Position numbers and translations under genes: made by a program
Notes under the pieces: model-generated
What the model was told of the DNA's origin: nothing
Database searches by the model: none
What the model saw: the letters and a program-made list of their open reading frames with translations, nothing else
Part shown: positions 36,637-44,970 of the stretch, piece by piece
Layout: every line of letters begins with the position of its first letter
Numbering within the stretch: position 1 is the first letter of the stretch
Source of the DNA: Rhizobium sp. NZLR1
GTDB lineage: Bacteria; Pseudomonadota; Alphaproteobacteria; Rhizobiales; Rhizobiaceae
Reading direction: 5' to 3'
Length of the DNA: 64,000 nucleotides
NCBI RefSeq assembly: GCF_017357385.1
Contig: NZ_CP071636.1
Coordinates: 62,001-126,000 of the forward strand

Positions 36637-37668
36637 ATGACGAATATCGAACGGCCGCTGGCGATCAGCGCGCCCGAGCCACGCACGCTCGATCTGATCT
36701 TCAACGACAAGGCGCGCGCCGAACTGCATGCGAAATACGAAATCGTCGAGGCCGATCCCGAGAATATCGCCGGGCTCGGTGACGAGATCCTCGCCAGGAC
36801 ACGTTATATCATCGGCCAGCCGCCGCTTTCGGCGGAAACGCTGGCCAGAATGCCGGCCCTGCGCTCGATCCTCAACGTCGAAAGCAATCTTCTCAACAAC
36901 ATGCCCTATGAGGTGCTTTTTGAGCGCGGCATTCATGTCGTGACGACAGGCCTGGTTTTTGCCGAGCCGGTCGCCGAAATCGGTCTCGGCTTCGCGCTGG
37001 CCTTAGCGCGCGGCATCGTCGATGCGGATGTCGCTTTCCGCCAGGGCTTCGAACTCTGGGGAGGGGAGGGCAATGCGAGCGCCCGGCTGATCGCCGGTTC
37101 CGAGATCGGCATCGTCGGCTTCGGCGATCTCGGCAAGGCGCTGCGCCGGCTGCTGTCCGGCTTCAGGACGCGCGTCAGGGTGTTCGATCCCTGGCTGCCC
37201 CGCTCGATCCTCGAGGAAAACGGAGTCGAGCCGGCAAGCCTGGACGATGTTCTGACAAAGAGCGATTTCGTCTTCGTCGTCGCCGCCGTCACCAGCGAAA
37301 ACAAGGGATTTCTCGGCACCGAGGCCTTCGCCAGCATGCGCAGGGGCGCGGCCTTCATCCTGCTCAGCCGCGCCGACGTCGTCGATTTCGAAGCGTTGAT
37401 GGCGGCCGTCTCGTCAGGCCAAATCGTCGCGGCAAGCGACGTCTATCCGCAAGAGCCGCTGCCGCCCGATCATCCGGTGCGGAGCCTGAAAGGCTTCATC
37501 CGCTCGGCGCACCGGGCCGGAGCGCTCGACAGCGCCTTCAAGAAGATGGGCGACATGGTACTCGAAGACATGGACCTGATGGATCGCGGCCTACCGCCGA
37601 TGCGCTGCAAGCGGGCGGAACGCGAAACGGTTTCGCGCATGCGTTCTAAACCGGTCGCGGTGAATTAA
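36637..37668 (+). CDS. D-isomer-specific 2-hydroxyacid dehydrogenase-family protein
   Basis: 343 residues. The NAD-binding centre is IGIVGFGDLGKALRRLLSGF, followed by FDPWLP. The catalytic trio is seen as Arg in LLSRADVVDF, Glu in VYPQEPLPPDHP and His in RSAHRAGAL. The long LNVESNLLNNMPYEVLFERGIHVVTTG segment is typical of the substrate domain. ATG 36637 has GGAGGAGACG upstream; an in-frame ATG at 36520 has none. Members oxidise or reduce 2-hydroxyacids such as glycerate, glyoxylate or phosphoglycerate; the substrate is unknown. It is monocistronic and convergent with the Tim44-like gene. Confidence 0.9.
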   Translation: MTNIERPLAISAPEPRTLDLIFNDKARAELHAKYEIVEADPENIAGLGDEILARTRYIIGQPPLSAETLARMPALRSILNVESNLLNNMPYEVLFERGIHVVTTGLVFAEPVAEIGLGFALALARGIVDADVAFRQGFELWGGEGNASARLIAGSEIGIVGFGDLGKALRRLLSGFRTRVRVFDPWLPRSILEENGVEPASLDDVLTKSDFVFVVAAVTSENKGFLGTEAFASMRRGAAFILLSRADVVDFEALMAAVSSGQIVAASDVYPQEPLPPDHPVRSLKGFIRSAHRAGALDSAFKKMGDMVLEDMDLMDRGLPPMRCKRAERETVSRMRSKPVAVN

Positions 37669-37686
37669 GCCAGGAGAGGCGCCACC

Positions 37687-38694
37687 TCAGGCGGCGCGCT
37701 GCTCACTTCCCTGGATCGCGGCGAGCTTCCAGTCTGCGCCGGGCTTGCGCACGAAGGTCCAGACCTCAGTGCTTTCGCTCGGGCGGCGATCGTCGCCGGA
37801 AACGACGCGGCCGCTGTCGCGTTCGACCATGGCATCGATCGAGGAGTAACGCATGGCGAGAGTCGCATATTCCCCGCCATCTTCGCGCCAGGCCTCGGCG
37901 ATATCACCCTGCAGCAGCTTGACGTCGGAGACCCGGTTACGCACGCCGTTGGTGGCGTTTTCGCCGAGCTCCTCGGCAAGATAGGACATTGCCTCAGGCG
38001 TCGTCAGCTTGCGCAACGTACCGTAGTCTTCGGCACCGTAAGCGGTCTGAACGTCGGTCAGCAATTCCTCGAACTGGTCGAGATCGGCCTGCGCGAGCCC
38101 GATCTCGTCGCTCGGGCGGTTGCCGCGCGAGGACGAACCTGAACCGGCAGCCGAGCCAATCGTCGGGACCTGGAAGGACGAGTTGCGTGCTGGCGACATG
38201 CCATAGGACTGGCTAAAGGAGCCGCTTTGGCCACCGGCACCGTAGGAAGGCTGGCGGCGGTTAGCGAAATAACGCATGGCGAGCACGATGGCGCCGCCGA
38301 TCAGCGCGATCTGCAGAAGCATGCCGAGGAAGCCGAAGCCGCCGCCGAAACCGTGACCGAGCAGCATGCCGAGGAGGCCGCCGGCAATCAGGCCGCCGAT
38401 CATCGAACGGCCAAAGCCGCCGAAGAGACCGGGGCGTTGGGCGCCGAAGGGCTGCTGCGCGGTCGCAGGTGCCGTCGTCTGCGGACGCGGCGTCATCGAT
38501 CGTTCGATCGGCGCGACGGGGGCGGGCGCGGTTTGGGTGACAGGTGGAGCCTGGAAGGTGCGGGTACCGCGGCTTCCGAAACCGCCGCTGCCGGCCCGGC
38601 GCGCTTCTGCATCGTCAAGGGAAGCAAAAACGGTTGCGCTCGTCAGAGCGGCAATTGCCGCGAACTTGGCAAAACGCGAAATGGCACTCGGCAT
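37687..38694 (-). CDS. Tim44-like domain protein
   Basis: 335 residues. A signal peptide or first membrane segment (ISRFAKFAAIAALTSATVFAS) precedes a Pro/Thr/Gln-rich linker. A strongly Gly-rich double hydrophobic segment follows (SMIGGLIAGGLLGMLLGHGFGG and LGMLLQIALIGGAIVLAMRYF), then a low-complexity Ser/Gly stretch and a C-terminal Tim44-like domain (AQADLDQFEELLTDVQTAYGAEDYGTLRKLTTPEAMSYLAEEL to the end). Bacterial Tim44-like proteins sit at the inner membrane; their role is unsettled. ATG 38694 has AGGAG at 7 bases. It stands alone and is convergent with the dehydrogenase. Confidence 0.9.
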   Translation of the reverse strand: MPSAISRFAKFAAIAALTSATVFASLDDAEARRAGSGGFGSRGTRTFQAPPVTQTAPAPVAPIERSMTPRPQTTAPATAQQPFGAQRPGLFGGFGRSMIGGLIAGGLLGMLLGHGFGGGFGFLGMLLQIALIGGAIVLAMRYFANRRQPSYGAGGQSGSFSQSYGMSPARNSSFQVPTIGSAAGSGSSSRGNRPSDEIGLAQADLDQFEELLTDVQTAYGAEDYGTLRKLTTPEAMSYLAEELGENATNGVRNRVSDVKLLQGDIAEAWREDGGEYATLAMRYSSIDAMVERDSGRVVSGDDRRPSESTEVWTFVRKPGADWKLAAIQGSEQRAA

Positions 38695-38778
38695 TCCTGA
38701 TCTCCTGTCATGCGCAGTCACGGCATGTCAGGATAGAATATAGGTACTCTTTCGCAGGTTTGAAGTTTTTTCACCGCC

Positions 38779-39237
38779 TTACTGGCAGACATCGACCCAG
38801 CTGGCGCCGGTCAGCTCGGCCAGCCGCCCGGTCTCGATGCGCACGGCCGAATTCGTCGAGCCGGCCGCGGGCACCACTTCATCGAAGCGTTTCAGCGAGA
38901 TATCGCAATAGATGGGCAGCGGCGAGGGCAGGCCGAAGGGGCAGACGGCGCCGACCGGATGGCTGGTGACCGCCACCACCTCTTCGGCGTCGAGCATGCG
39001 TCCCTTGGCTCCGAACGTGTCCTTGAATTTGCGATTGTCGAGCCTTGCCGTGCCGCCGGCAACGACCAGCATCATCTGCTCGCCGACGCGCAGGCAGATC
39101 GTCTTGGCGATCTGGGCGGGCTCGACGCCATGGGCTTCAGCGGCAAGCGCTACCGTCGAGGAGCTCTCGGCGGTTTCGATGATGTCGATATCGGGTGCAT
39201 GCGCACGCAGGAAAGCGCGGACGGATTCAAGGCTCAT
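38779..39237 (-). CDS. YbaK/EbsC-family aminoacyl-tRNA deacylase
   Basis: 152 residues covering the whole YbaK/ProX editing domain: TAESSSTVALAAEAHGVEPAQIAKTICLRV, LVVAGGTARLDNRKFKDTFGAKGRMLDAEEV and TSHPVGAVCPFGLPSPLPIYCDISLKRFDEVVPAAGSTNSAV. The lysine of AKTICLR corresponds to the key lysine of the family. These enzymes remove misacylated amino acids from tRNA (for example Cys- or Ala-tRNAPro). No clear ribosome site precedes ATG 39237. A repeat element begins 14 bp upstream. Confidence 0.88.
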   Translation of the reverse strand: MSLESVRAFLRAHAPDIDIIETAESSSTVALAAEAHGVEPAQIAKTICLRVGEQMMLVVAGGTARLDNRKFKDTFGAKGRMLDAEEVVAVTSHPVGAVCPFGLPSPLPIYCDISLKRFDEVVPAAGSTNSAVRIETGRLAELTGASWVDVCQ

Positions 39238-39250
39238 GGCCGGATGCTAG

Positions 39251-39351
39251 CGCATCGGCCCGGAAATCGGAACCGATTTTCGGAAAGCACGATGCGCGGA
39301 TCGAAAGTGCTGCAGCGTCCCTTGCGCGTCTCGAAGAGCGCGGCGCTGCAG
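39251..39351. repeat. Intergenic double-hairpin repeat of rhizobial type
   Basis: First hairpin: outer CGCATCG (39251-39257) with CGATGCG (39290-39296), inner 11-bp stem 39260-39270 with 39273-39283. Second hairpin: CTGCAGCG (39310-39317) with CGCTGCAG (39344-39351) enclosing a weaker GCGCG-type inner stem. The wording of both parts matches intergenic repeats I know from Rhizobium genomes. The surrounding 39238-39583 gap holds no credible gene. Confidence 0.6.
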
Positions 39352-39429
39352 GAGGAAAAGCGCAATTTGCGGTGCAAAAGGCACAGGCCGAAAACCGCCG
39401 CTTGCAAGTCGCCCAGACATCGTCATAAT

Positions 39430-39453
39430 AATTTTGCACACGTGCTCAATTTT
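39430..39453. promoter_or_regulatory. Candidate LacI-type operator
   Basis: A dyad centred on CACGTG (TTTTGCACAC and GTGCTCAATTTT); 8 of 12 positions match between arms. It lies 131 bp before an importer operon that encodes its own LacI-family regulator (44954-45958). LacI operators are usually imperfect palindromes with a central CG, as here. Confidence 0.35.
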
Positions 39454-39583
39454 GTCATTCGGCCGTTACATCGAAGCCTTAGAGCGGACATCGTCACGTT
39501 TTCGTGGGGTTTCGGAGCGGCCATCATCAGCAGTGCTGACCCGCCAAGAGGCTTCACACTGCTCTTCTAGGGAGACGAAGAAA

Positions 39584-40930
39584 ATGACCATCTTGCCGAC
39601 ACTGAAATCCCTTGCCGTCGCGGCCGCCATCCTGGCCTCGAGCTCTGCAATTGCGCTCGCCAAGGACGTTCACATTAGCGTCTGGGCTGGCGGCACCGGC
39701 CCTAACGACGTCTATCGCCTCGACGCCATCGAGATCGCAGCCCAGCAGCTGCAGCGCGAAGCCGCCCTCAAGGGCGAAGACCTGAAGATCACCGTCGAGA
39801 AGAAGCCCTATTCCGCCTGGGAGGACTTCAAGCAGGCGCTGACCCTTGCCGCGGAAGCCAAGACCGCGCCGAACATCGTCGTCAGCGGCCATGAAGACAT
39901 CGCGCCCTGGTCGCAGGCAGGCCTCATCGTTCCAATCGAGGATTACGTCGATCTCGACTCCTGGCCGCTCAGCGACATCTATGAAAACCTGTTGAAGATC
40001 GCCTCTTACAACGGCACCGTCTACGGCATTCCGCAGGATGCCGAGTCCCGTCCGATGTTCTTCTGGAAGCCCTACATGAAGGCGATCGGCTACAGCGACG
40101 CCGATCTGGATGCGTTGCCGCAGAGTGTGCAGGACGGCAAGTATACCATGAAGAACCTGCTCGAAGACGCCAAGAAGATGCAGGACAAGGGCCTCGTCCA
40201 GCCCGGCTACGGTTTCTATCCCCGCACTAGCAACGGACCTGACTACTGGCAGTTCTACACCAGCTTCGGCGGCACGATGGAAGAAGGCGGCAAGCTCGTT
40301 TTCGACAAGGCCGCGATGACCCGCACCTATCAGTTCTTCGCCGATGCTGTGAAATCAGGTGTCACTAAGAAGAACCATATCGGCATGCCGGGCGACCAGT
40401 GGTGGAAGGAAGTCGCCACCGGCAAGGCTGGCATCTGGGACGGCGGCACCTGGCACTATGCCCGTCTCGTCAACCAGGAAGGCCTCAAGGACTTCTTCGG
40501 CAATGTGATCTTCACGCTGATCCCCGCCGGCGAAGGCGGCAAGGCCAACACGCTGACCCATCCGCTCGTCTACCTCTTGACCGCAGGTCACGACAAGGAA
40601 GACACGGAGATCGCCGCCCAGCTGATCAAGATCGCCTCCGAGCCGCGCACCAACGCGCTGCATGCGGTCAAATCGGCCCATCTCGGCATCTCCAAGTCGG
40701 AATCCACCGTCGACTTCTACTCGGCCGACCGCTGGACCCGCGAAGCCACCGAGCGCCTGCTCCCGCATGCCAATGCGATGCCGAACAATTCCGATTTCGG
40801 CAAATATTGGAACATCATGTGGAAGAACCTCGAAGCGTCCTGGACCGGCGCCAAGACCGTCGACGCCGCCGTCGGCGATGCCGAGAGCGAGCTGAAAAGC
40901 ACGCTCGGCGACAAGATCGTCATTCGCTGA
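39584..40930 (+). CDS. ABC transporter substrate-binding protein (family 1), glycerophosphodiester operon
   Basis: 448 residues with a Sec signal peptide (MTILPTLKSLAVAAAILASS, cleavage near ALAKD). The mature protein has the family-1 binding fold (DVHISVWAGGTGPNDVYRLDAIEIAAQQLQ; APNIVVSGHEDIAPWSQAGLIVPIEDYVDLD; YGIPQDAESRPMFFWKPYM). The ATG has GGGAGACGAAG upstream. It heads an operon of two permeases, ATPase, GDPD, LacI regulator and inositol-phosphatase-type enzyme, so a glycerophosphodiester such as glycerophosphoinositol is a reasonable ligand (inference). Confidence 0.92.
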   Translation: MTILPTLKSLAVAAAILASSSAIALAKDVHISVWAGGTGPNDVYRLDAIEIAAQQLQREAALKGEDLKITVEKKPYSAWEDFKQALTLAAEAKTAPNIVVSGHEDIAPWSQAGLIVPIEDYVDLDSWPLSDIYENLLKIASYNGTVYGIPQDAESRPMFFWKPYMKAIGYSDADLDALPQSVQDGKYTMKNLLEDAKKMQDKGLVQPGYGFYPRTSNGPDYWQFYTSFGGTMEEGGKLVFDKAAMTRTYQFFADAVKSGVTKKNHIGMPGDQWWKEVATGKAGIWDGGTWHYARLVNQEGLKDFFGNVIFTLIPAGEGGKANTLTHPLVYLLTAGHDKEDTEIAAQLIKIASEPRTNALHAVKSAHLGISKSESTVDFYSADRWTREATERLLPHANAMPNNSDFGKYWNIMWKNLEASWTGAKTVDAAVGDAESELKSTLGDKIVIR

Positions 40931-40939
40931 AACATGCCT

Positions 40940-40966
40940 CCGGGTGGCAGCAACCCCGCCGCCCGG
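40940..40966 (+). other. Hairpin between binding-protein and permease genes
   Basis: A 9-bp stem CCGGGTGGC (40940-40948) with GCCGCCCGG (40958-40966, one wobble) around a 9-nt loop, 9 bases after the binding-protein stop. It occupies the same place as the hairpins after 786 and 23584. Confidence 0.55.
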
Positions 40967-40989
40967 TCGGTTCCGCGAGGAGGTCTTCC

Positions 40990-42291
40990 ATGAAATCGTC
41001 CAGAACGCTCGGACTGGTGATGATCGCGCCTGCGGCGGTCATGATCATCCTGTTCTTCCTGATGCCGGTGGTTCTGACGGCAGTCTTCTCGATGACCAAC
41101 ATGACGACGGCGACCGGCATTTCCGGCGGCGTCTACCAGATCGCCCCCAACTCCCTGATAGCGCTGAAATCGGCGATGCCCGAGATCGCTGCCGAGATGG
41201 CCGAACCGCGCTACACAATCGACGAGGCGGGCCTCACGGCCGTCGAGGGCCTCGGGATGGCGCCGGGAATTGTCGCGGAACTGCGCGCCAAACATATCGG
41301 CGAGGTCTTCCCGGCACGCCGCGATGTCGAGCGCATGATCAAGGATCTCGCCGAGCGACCTTCGACACGTGAGGTCAAGCAGACCTCCGAACAGTTCAAC
41401 CGTTCCGTCCTCAACACCCGCTTCGACAGCAAGGAGCAGCTCTTTTCAGCGCTGGACAATCTGGGTTTCAAGCTGACGCCGGAGCAGAAGGAAATCGTCG
41501 CCAAGACCACCTATACCGGCTGGACCTGGACGACCGAGAATTTCTCACGCATGGCCAGTTCGCCCGACATGGCGCGTGTGCTTTTCAATACCGTGCTCTA
41601 TGTCGCGCTGGTGCTGACGCTCTTCAATGTCGGTTATGCCCTGCTGCTTGCCATCTGGACACATTATATGCCGCCGACGCCTGCCTCGATCTTTCGCGGC
41701 ATCTGGCTCCTGCCGCGCATCACGCCCGTCGTCATCTACGTGCTGCTGTGGAAGTGGCTCGCCTGGGACAGCGGCTTCATCTCTATTTTGATGGGCAAGT
41801 TCGGCTACCTCCCGAAGAACTACCTGCTCGACACCGCCTATAATGCCTGGTTCTTCGTCGTGTTGATCAACGGCTTCATCGGCGCTTCGATGGGAATGCT
41901 GGTGTTTTCCTCGGCAATGAAAGCCATTCCGAAGAGCCAGTTCTACGCGAGCGAGGTCGACGGCGCCTCGCGCTGGCAGCAGATCCGCTACATCATCCTG
42001 CCGCAGATGCGCTGGCCGATCCTCTTCGTCACCTGCTACCAGACGCTGTCGCTGCTGGCGTCGTTCAATGAAATCCTGCTTGCCACCAATGGCGGGCCGG
42101 GCAACGCCACCGAGGTATGGGCGCTTGCGGCCTATCACACCGCGCTCCGGAATTATGCCGGCAATCTCGAATACGGGCTGGGCGCGGCCATGGCGCTGGT
42201 GCTCGTCGTCATCGGCGTGACGCTGTCGCTCCTCTATCTGCGCGTCTTCAACTACGGCACGCTTGTCGCCAAGCCCCTGATCGAGGATTGA
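40990..42291 (+). CDS. ABC transporter permease with large periplasmic insertion
   Basis: 433 residues, about 140 longer than common CUT1 first permeases. The first membrane helix (LGLVMIAPAAVMIILFFLMPVVLTAVF) is followed by a periplasmic region of about 150 residues (~35-190) before the remaining five helices. It contains a helix-hairpin-helix-like stretch, GLTAVEGLGMAPGIVAELRAKHIGEVFP, and SKEQLFSALDNLGFKLTPEQKEIVAKTT. The EAA loop is ASEVDGASRWQQIRYIILPQMRWP. MalF also has a large periplasmic P2 domain that contacts its binding protein, so a like role is plausible. ATG 40990 follows GAGGAGG. Confidence 0.9.
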   Translation: MKSSRTLGLVMIAPAAVMIILFFLMPVVLTAVFSMTNMTTATGISGGVYQIAPNSLIALKSAMPEIAAEMAEPRYTIDEAGLTAVEGLGMAPGIVAELRAKHIGEVFPARRDVERMIKDLAERPSTREVKQTSEQFNRSVLNTRFDSKEQLFSALDNLGFKLTPEQKEIVAKTTYTGWTWTTENFSRMASSPDMARVLFNTVLYVALVLTLFNVGYALLLAIWTHYMPPTPASIFRGIWLLPRITPVVIYVLLWKWLAWDSGFISILMGKFGYLPKNYLLDTAYNAWFFVVLINGFIGASMGMLVFSSAMKAIPKSQFYASEVDGASRWQQIRYIILPQMRWPILFVTCYQTLSLLASFNEILLATNGGPGNATEVWALAAYHTALRNYAGNLEYGLGAAMALVLVVIGVTLSLLYLRVFNYGTLVAKPLIED

Positions 42292-42293
42292 CC

Positions 42294-43136
42294 ATGGCCG
42301 AACGCTCGCAGCCCTCGGCAAACTACCGCAGTTGGCCTGTCATAACGGCGCTGACCATCGTCAGCCTGCCGCTGCTGCTGATGTATGTCTATCTGTTTCT
42401 CGACACCGTGACGGTGAAACAGCCGGATGCCTTGCTGCCCTCCGGTTTGACACTTAATCACTGGCGCTTCCTGTGGCAGACGACGGCGGGCAAGGCGAAC
42501 ATCTGGCAGGTGACGCTGAATACGCTGCTGTTTTCAGCCTGCACCACCAGCCTGGTGCTCATCATCTCGTCGATGGCCGGTTATGTGCTGTCACGGCTGA
42601 ATGTGCCGGCGCGCGGCTTCTTCCTCGCCGGTGTCATGGTGCTGCACGCCTTCCCGTCGGTGACGCTGATCATCGCCATCTTCATCGTGCTGCAGATGAT
42701 CGGCCTCTATAACTCACTGATCGGCGTCATCCTGGTGAAGGCGGCGATCGACCTGCCGCTCGGCATCTGGCTGATGAAGGGCTTTTACGACACCGTGCCG
42801 TGGGAAATCGAAATGGCCGGCGTCGTCGACGGCGCTTCGCGTTTTCGGGTCTGGCGCAGCCTCGTGCTGCCGCAGGTCAAACCCGGCATCATGGCGCTCG
42901 GCCTGTTCTCTTTCCTCGCCGGCTGGGGCGAGTTCATCCTGCCGCAGGTGCTGGCGCCGGGCAATCAGGTGCAAGTGCTGTCGGTCTATCTCGCGGGCTT
43001 CCTCGCCGACGACAACAATTACGATTTCAATATGTTCAAGGCGGTCGGCCTCTTCTATCTCATCCCGGTGCTGATCGCTTATGCACTCTTCAACAAGTAT
43101 CTCATGAACATCTACGGCGGCGGGAGCAAAGGCTGA
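42294..43136 (+). CDS. ABC transporter permease (MalG-like)
   Basis: 280 residues with six hydrophobic segments. The EAA loop is EIEMAGVVDGASRFRVWRSLVLPQVKPGI. It begins 2 bp after the first permease and its stop overlaps the ATPase start in a TGATG junction. It forms the second half of the membrane channel. Confidence 0.92.
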   Translation: MAERSQPSANYRSWPVITALTIVSLPLLLMYVYLFLDTVTVKQPDALLPSGLTLNHWRFLWQTTAGKANIWQVTLNTLLFSACTTSLVLIISSMAGYVLSRLNVPARGFFLAGVMVLHAFPSVTLIIAIFIVLQMIGLYNSLIGVILVKAAIDLPLGIWLMKGFYDTVPWEIEMAGVVDGASRFRVWRSLVLPQVKPGIMALGLFSFLAGWGEFILPQVLAPGNQVQVLSVYLAGFLADDNNYDFNMFKAVGLFYLIPVLIAYALFNKYLMNIYGGGSKG

Positions 43137-44191
43137 TGCGCATCCTTCTCGACAATTTTTCGAAGAGCTTCGGCTCCACCAAGGTCATCGAGAACATGCA
43201 ACTCGAAGTCGGCAACGGCGAGATGCTGGCGCTGCTTGGCCCTTCCGGCTGCGGCAAATCGACGACACTTTTTTCGGTCTGCGGCATCCACCGGCCGACC
43301 AGCGGACGCATCCTCTTCGGCGACCGTGACGTTACGGACCTGCCGAGCCAGGCCCGCAATGTCGGCGTCGTCTTCCAGTCCTATGCGCTCTATCCGCACA
43401 TGACGGTTGCCGAGAACATCGGTTTTCCCCTGAAGGTGAAGGCCGTCAACGCTGCCGAAATCCGCAAGGAGGTCGAGCGCATTTGCGGGCTCGTCCATAT
43501 CAGCAATCTTATGGAACGCCGCCCGGCGCAGCTTTCTGGCGGCCAGCAGCAGCGTGTTGCGCTGGCGCGAGCGCTGATCCGCAAGCCCGACGTGCTGCTG
43601 CTCGACGAGCCACTTGCCAATCTCGACGCCAAGCTGCGTCTCGAAATGCGCTCGGAAATCCGCCGCCTGCAGCGCGAAACCGGCATTACCGCCATTCTCG
43701 TTACCCACGATCAGGTGGAAGCGATGAGCATGTGCGACCGCATCGCCATCATGAAGGAAGGCGAGATCGTCCAGATCGCCACGCCGGCCGAGATGTACAA
43801 TGATCCGAAAACCGCCTTCGTCGCCGGCTTCCTCGGCAATCCGCCGATCACCTTCCTGCGCGGCGTCGTGGACAGGGGCGCCTTCGCAATCCCGGAAAGC
43901 CAGATTCGGGTGCCATTGCCAGGCTCCGTCGGCGCCGCCGAGGGCACGAAGCTGATGCTCGGCGTCCGGCCGGAGCACTTCACCCCGGCGGGCGACGTCC
44001 CCGTCTCCGGCAAGGTCACCTTCGCCGAAACGCAGGGTCGCGAGAACCTCTACGACGTGGCGCTTGCCGGCGGGCCGCTGCTGCGCTCGATCCAGCCGGT
44101 GCGCAGCGACATCCATGTCGGCGACGATGTCCACTGGGCGATAGACAGCCGCGGCGTCTTCGTCTTCGACGAACATGGCAGGAGGCTCTGA
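43136..44191 (+). CDS. ABC transporter ATP-binding protein (UgpC/MalK type)
   Basis: 351 residues. Walker [11 protein letters not shown]-loop [13 protein letters not shown], signature LSGGQQQRVALARALI, Walker B VLLLDEPLANLDAKLR and LVTHDQVEAMSMCDR are intact. A C-terminal TOBE domain follows (LMLGVRPEHFTPAG). Both ends share TGATG junctions with neighbours, so permease, ATPase and phosphodiesterase are translated in a coupled chain. Confidence 0.95.
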   Translation: MRILLDNFSKSFGSTKVIENMQLEVGNGEMLALLGPSGCGKSTTLFSVCGIHRPTSGRILFGDRDVTDLPSQARNVGVVFQSYALYPHMTVAENIGFPLKVKAVNAAEIRKEVERICGLVHISNLMERRPAQLSGGQQQRVALARALIRKPDVLLLDEPLANLDAKLRLEMRSEIRRLQRETGITAILVTHDQVEAMSMCDRIAIMKEGEIVQIATPAEMYNDPKTAFVAGFLGNPPITFLRGVVDRGAFAIPESQIRVPLPGSVGAAEGTKLMLGVRPEHFTPAGDVPVSGKVTFAETQGRENLYDVALAGGPLLRSIQPVRSDIHVGDDVHWAIDSRGVFVFDEHGRRL

Positions 44192-44970
44192 TGACCCGCG
44201 ATTTCCAGGCATTTTTCACCCGTCACGGCTGGCCGACGGCCAAGGGCCATCTTCCCTTCTGCATTGGCCATCGCGGCGCCAGCGGCCATGAACGCGAGAA
44301 CACGATCACTGCCTTCCGCCGCGCCGCCGAACTCGGCGCTGAGATGTGGGAGCTGGACACGCAGCTGACCCGGGACGGCGTCGTCGTCGTCTCGCATGAC
44401 GACCATCTGGAGCGTGTCTTCGGCATCGACCGCCGCATTTCCGAAATGACGGCGGCCGAACTCGCAGCCCTCGACGGCGTCGACGTGCCGAGTTTTTCGG
44501 AGGTGGCTGCACTCGGCCGCGAGACTGGAACCGGTCTCTATGTCGAGCTTAAGGCGCCCAGGACCGGCATGCTCTGCTGGCGGCATCTTGCCGAGATGAA
44601 CCAGCGTTTTGCCTGCCTCGGCTCCTTCGATACGGCGCAGGTGCGCGAACTCCGCGACGCGGCCTGCGACTTCCCGCTTTCGGTACTGATCCGCGTCGGC
44701 CACGATCCACATGGGCTCGGCGACGAGGCCGGCGCCGATATCCTGCATCTCTGCTGGGAGAGGGCAGGTGAGCGGCCGCAGGATCTGGTGACCGAAGAGC
44801 TGATGCACCGCGCTTTCGAGGCGGGCCGCGAGATCGTGCTCTGGCACGAGGAGCGGCGGACCATTCTTAATGACATCATGAAACTTCCGGTTCTCGGCAT
44901 CTGCACGGATCTGCCCGATCTGATGCGGCCGTCGGCGGTTGAGGAAAAAACAGTTGGCAGACAGGGATAA
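44191..44970 (+). CDS. Glycerophosphodiester phosphodiesterase
   Basis: 259 residues, the GDPD TIM barrel without signal peptide, so cytoplasmic. Catalytic signature: GHRGASGHERENTITAFRRAAELGAEMWELDTQLTRDGVVVVSHDDHL gives the two His and the Glu/Asp metal ligands. It hydrolyses glycerophosphodiesters to glycerol 3-phosphate and an alcohol. Location inside an importer operon indicates that its substrate is brought in intact. It overlaps the ATPase stop by one base and the LacI gene by 17 bp. Confidence 0.93.
   Translation: MTRDFQAFFTRHGWPTAKGHLPFCIGHRGASGHERENTITAFRRAAELGAEMWELDTQLTRDGVVVVSHDDHLERVFGIDRRISEMTAAELAALDGVDVPSFSEVAALGRETGTGLYVELKAPRTGMLCWRHLAEMNQRFACLGSFDTAQVRELRDAACDFPLSVLIRVGHDPHGLGDEAGADILHLCWERAGERPQDLVTEELMHRAFEAGREIVLWHEERRTILNDIMKLPVLGICTDLPDLMRPSAVEEKTVGRQG

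Noticed and set aside
39434-39583. 50-residue N-terminal extension of the binding protein
   Set aside because: It would precede a good signal peptide and has no ribosome site; the chosen ATG has one.
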